A stretch of DNA of 15,272 nucleotides from assembly GCA_023394035.1 (NCBI GenBank), contig JAEXBK010000073.1, positions 1-15,272 of the forward strand. The letters are read 5' to 3'. Of this stretch, positions 13,599-15,272 are shown piece after piece. The position numbers and the translations under genes were made by a program. The notes under the pieces were generated by a model. That model worked only from the letters and a program-made list of their open reading frames with translations. It did no database searches and was not told the origin of the DNA. How positions within the stretch are numbered: position 1 is the stretch's first letter; each line of letters begins with the position of its first letter. Source of the stretch: Bacillota bacterium. GTDB taxonomy: Bacteria > Bacillota > Clostridia > Peptostreptococcales > Anaerovoracaceae.

Positions 13599-15038
13599 CT
13601 ACAGCGTATTCACAACTCCGGAAAACAGCATTGAGCCGTCTTCGCTTCTTACTATGAAGAGGAACGGTCTGTCGACTACAAAATCGACCTTCTCGTCCGG
13701 CGGCATTGCTGTGCTTTCAAGCCCGAGGTTCGTATAAGCCGCACCGGTCACACCCTCTTCATCAATTTCGACCATAGCCGCATGGTCTGCTTTTGACAGG
13801 AATACCTGCGTTTCAGCTTTTGAAACAAGTGCGGAGAAATCGGCTTTTCCGGGATCAAAGGCATCAGTAATCCCGAGCGCCTTAAGGCTATTTCCTAATT
13901 CGAGCTTGGAATCCACCTTGAATTTAGGTATCGACATGTTTATTTCCAGATACTTCTGCTTCCCGTACTCATATCCTTTGTTAAGCATATCGAAAATTTC
14001 TTCGTCACCTGCGAGTTCTTCGGGAGAAATACCCTCATCCGGCAGGATCACAAACATCGATCCGCCGCGTATAGTTCCGAGCGCAACGGCTGAAAATTTA
14101 TCCCCGTAATAGTACGTTCCCGTCTCTGTCCGCTTCATCATCATGCAAGCCTGATCTCCCTGTGCGCCATGAAACACTTCTTCTTTCGTCATTGCAGCGC
14201 TGAAAGGCGACCCCCAAAAGGCTTTGTAATATATAGTCGAAACGAGCTCAAGCACGGTTTCCGGCAAAGTGTTCATTCCTTTTGCGTGTTCCTTGAGCAG
14301 CCCTCCCGTGTTTTGATTCGTCCATTCGCGCAGCGCATTATCCATTTCGGGCGTACCCATCTCCCCCGAGAACGAAGATGCGTGATATTTCTCCGCAAGC
14401 GTCTGCAATACGGGCTTACTGTATACGATATTTTTGTTTATCCAGAAAGAATTTGCCAAATTACATGTAAACAACGGATTATTGCAGAAATTCGCATTCC
14501 AAACGATGTCGGTGCGCATCTGAAGCTCATCCGTATCCCTTACATCGAGCAGCTCCAATATCTGTGCTCGCGTGTTTCTGTCTGCCGTTTCTGCGAGCAT
14601 TGAGAGTGCAAAATACACGTTGAGCGGCGAGCAGACTTTGTTCTTTCCGTCTTTTTCTCCTATGAGGGCAGTCATAGCCGACCTGTAGAAGTTCGCCATT
14701 TTATCCTGAACTTCATGCGAAGCCAGCAAATGAGTCCTTCTTTTTTCTGCCCACGCCTGACCTTCCTCGGAAAGCATATATTCCTCGCCTGTTTTGTTTG
14801 AACTGTAATCGGGTGTCAACGCCTCCGCCACGAGAACGTCATTCAGATTGCCATTGTTGCCGATTATCAGACCTTTGCCGAACCACGCCCCCGCGAAAAG
14901 CACCGCGCACGCAGCTACAGCAATCCACCTTTTGGGGCTGAATCGCGCCGGTTTTGATGATTCGGCGCTGCGTTCACTGTTTTTTATAAGCTCATCGTCA
15001 ATATTACCGACAGCCTTATACATATCCTCTTTCTTCAT
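13599..15038 (-). CDS. Membrane-anchored serpin with anti-sigma-like cytoplasmic N-terminus
   Basis: This 479-aa protein has three parts. Residues 1-36 (MKKEDMYKAVGNIDDELIKN onward) are charged, cytoplasmic and like the N-termini of proteins encoded beside clostridial sigma factors. Residues 38-53 are a single membrane helix. Residues about 105-479 are a full serpin domain, a protease-trapping fold. Landmarks are CSPLNVYFALSML (136-148), NSFWINK (196-202), YYKAFWGSPF (270-279), MFVILPDEG (328-336), hinge EEGVTGAAYT (427-436) and the signature VVDRPFLFIV (454-463). Counting from P17 (E427) places P1-P1' at T443-A444, though the loop is longer than in alpha-1-antitrypsin, so this may shift. P14 is Val and P12 Gly, slightly unusual for an inhibitory hinge. 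The ATG overlaps the sigma gene's stop (ATGA). It likely faces outside and may regulate that sigma factor. Confidence 0.85.
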   Translation of the reverse strand: MKKEDMYKAVGNIDDELIKNSERSAESSKPARFSPKRWIAVAACAVLFAGAWFGKGLIIGNNGNLNDVLVAEALTPDYSSNKTGEEYMLSEEGQAWAEKRRTHLLASHEVQDKMANFYRSAMTALIGEKDGKNKVCSPLNVYFALSMLAETADRNTRAQILELLDVRDTDELQMRTDIVWNANFCNNPLFTCNLANSFWINKNIVYSKPVLQTLAEKYHASSFSGEMGTPEMDNALREWTNQNTGGLLKEHAKGMNTLPETVLELVSTIYYKAFWGSPFSAAMTKEEVFHGAQGDQACMMMKRTETGTYYYGDKFSAVALGTIRGGSMFVILPDEGISPEELAGDEEIFDMLNKGYEYGKQKYLEINMSIPKFKVDSKLELGNSLKALGITDAFDPGKADFSALVSKAETQVFLSKADHAAMVEIDEEGVTGAAYTNLGLESTAMPPDEKVDFVVDRPFLFIVRSEDGSMLFSGVVNTL

Positions 15039-15272
15039 GGTGTGTATCCCTCCTTTTCAAGCGCAGTCCTTAGCTTTTCTCTGGTTCTGAAAAGTGCCGT
15101 CGAAACCGCACCCGGCTTCATCATGTAGCGTTTTGCAATTTCCTTGACCGATTCCGTAAAAAAGTATCGTCTGATAAAGATGTTTCTTTCGCGTTCCGGA
15201 ATGCCGTATAAAAAAGAGTTGATAAGCGATGTTATTTTTCTTAGATCTATCTCGTCCTCGACAGTCTTGGAG
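15035..15272 (-). CDS. Sigma-70 family (ECF-type) sigma factor, C-terminal fragment
   Basis: The last 78 codons of a gene that begins beyond the right edge. The translation includes SLINSFLYGIPERERNIFIR, then RRYFFTESVKEIAKRYMM, then KPGAVSTALFRTREKLRTAL. This is sigma region 4: the PERERNIF-RRYFF helix followed by a helix-turn-helix (VKEIAKRYMMKPGAVSTALFRTREKLR) that reads the -35 element. The stop TGA overlaps the ATG of the serpin gene, and AAGGAGGG (15055-15048) lies within the last sigma codons, so translation of the two is coupled. Region 2 and the promoter are outside the window, so the subgroup and autoregulation cannot be judged. Confidence 0.88.
   Translation of the reverse strand, partial: SKTVEDEIDLRKITSLINSFLYGIPERERNIFIRRYFFTESVKEIAKRYMMKPGAVSTALFRTREKLRTALEKEGYTP

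Noticed and set aside
1..15272. CRISPR array, tRNA, rRNA, insertion sequence or phage genes
   Set aside because: No regularly spaced repeats, cloverleaf-like or ribosomal sequence, transposase or integrase was seen on either strand.

Overview
The window looks like the chromosome of an anaerobic Gram-positive bacterium of the Clostridia/Eubacteriales type. The grounds are strong AGGAGG-type ribosome binding sites, TATAAT promoters, LPxTG-like wall-anchored surface proteins, a DUF2148 ferredoxin-like protein typical of anaerobes, and a sigma factor next to a gene with a clostridial MKKED...-type membrane-anchored N-terminus. I cannot name the species. No rRNA, tRNA, CRISPR array, transposase or integrase is visible.

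Layout from the left. (1) The 5' end of a sugar-phosphate nucleotidyltransferase gene (minus) is divergent, across overlapping promoters, from a plus-strand pair: a DUF2148 protein and a 94-aa membrane protein. (2) A plus-strand operon follows: a Fic-domain protein, an AlkZ-like winged-helix DNA glycosylase and a GNAT acetyltransferase. Its promoter carries four alternating copies of an 11-bp element, TAGGGAACTTT or its complement. The Fic catalytic histidine is replaced by glutamine. (3) About 6.3 kb of AT-richer, CpG-poor DNA holds two large minus-strand cell-wall-anchored surface proteins of 778 and about 1217 aa. They end in the variant sorting motifs TPETG and NPETG. This block is bordered on the left by a ribosome binding site with no gene behind it and on the right by the last ~82 codons of an ABC-2 permease. 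It therefore appears to have replaced or interrupted part of an older operon. (4) An ABC exporter (minus) is divergent from an XRE-family regulator with a helical-repeat C-terminus (plus). Both have good promoters in the shared 215-bp region. (5) At the right edge, an alternative sigma factor (3' end only) overlaps by ATGA a gene for a membrane-anchored protein with an anti-sigma-like cytoplasmic N-terminus, one transmembrane helix and a complete extracellular serpin domain.

The sigma-serpin pair is the best candidate for an undescribed system. A serpin is a one-shot, protease-triggered conformational switch. Here it is joined through one membrane helix to a cytoplasmic segment whose gene is translationally coupled to a sigma factor. 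This would suit an extracellular-protease sensor controlling transcription. The Fic/AlkZ-like/GNAT operon with its repeat-rich promoter, and the surface-protein island with its broken flanking gene, are the other two regions worth attention.
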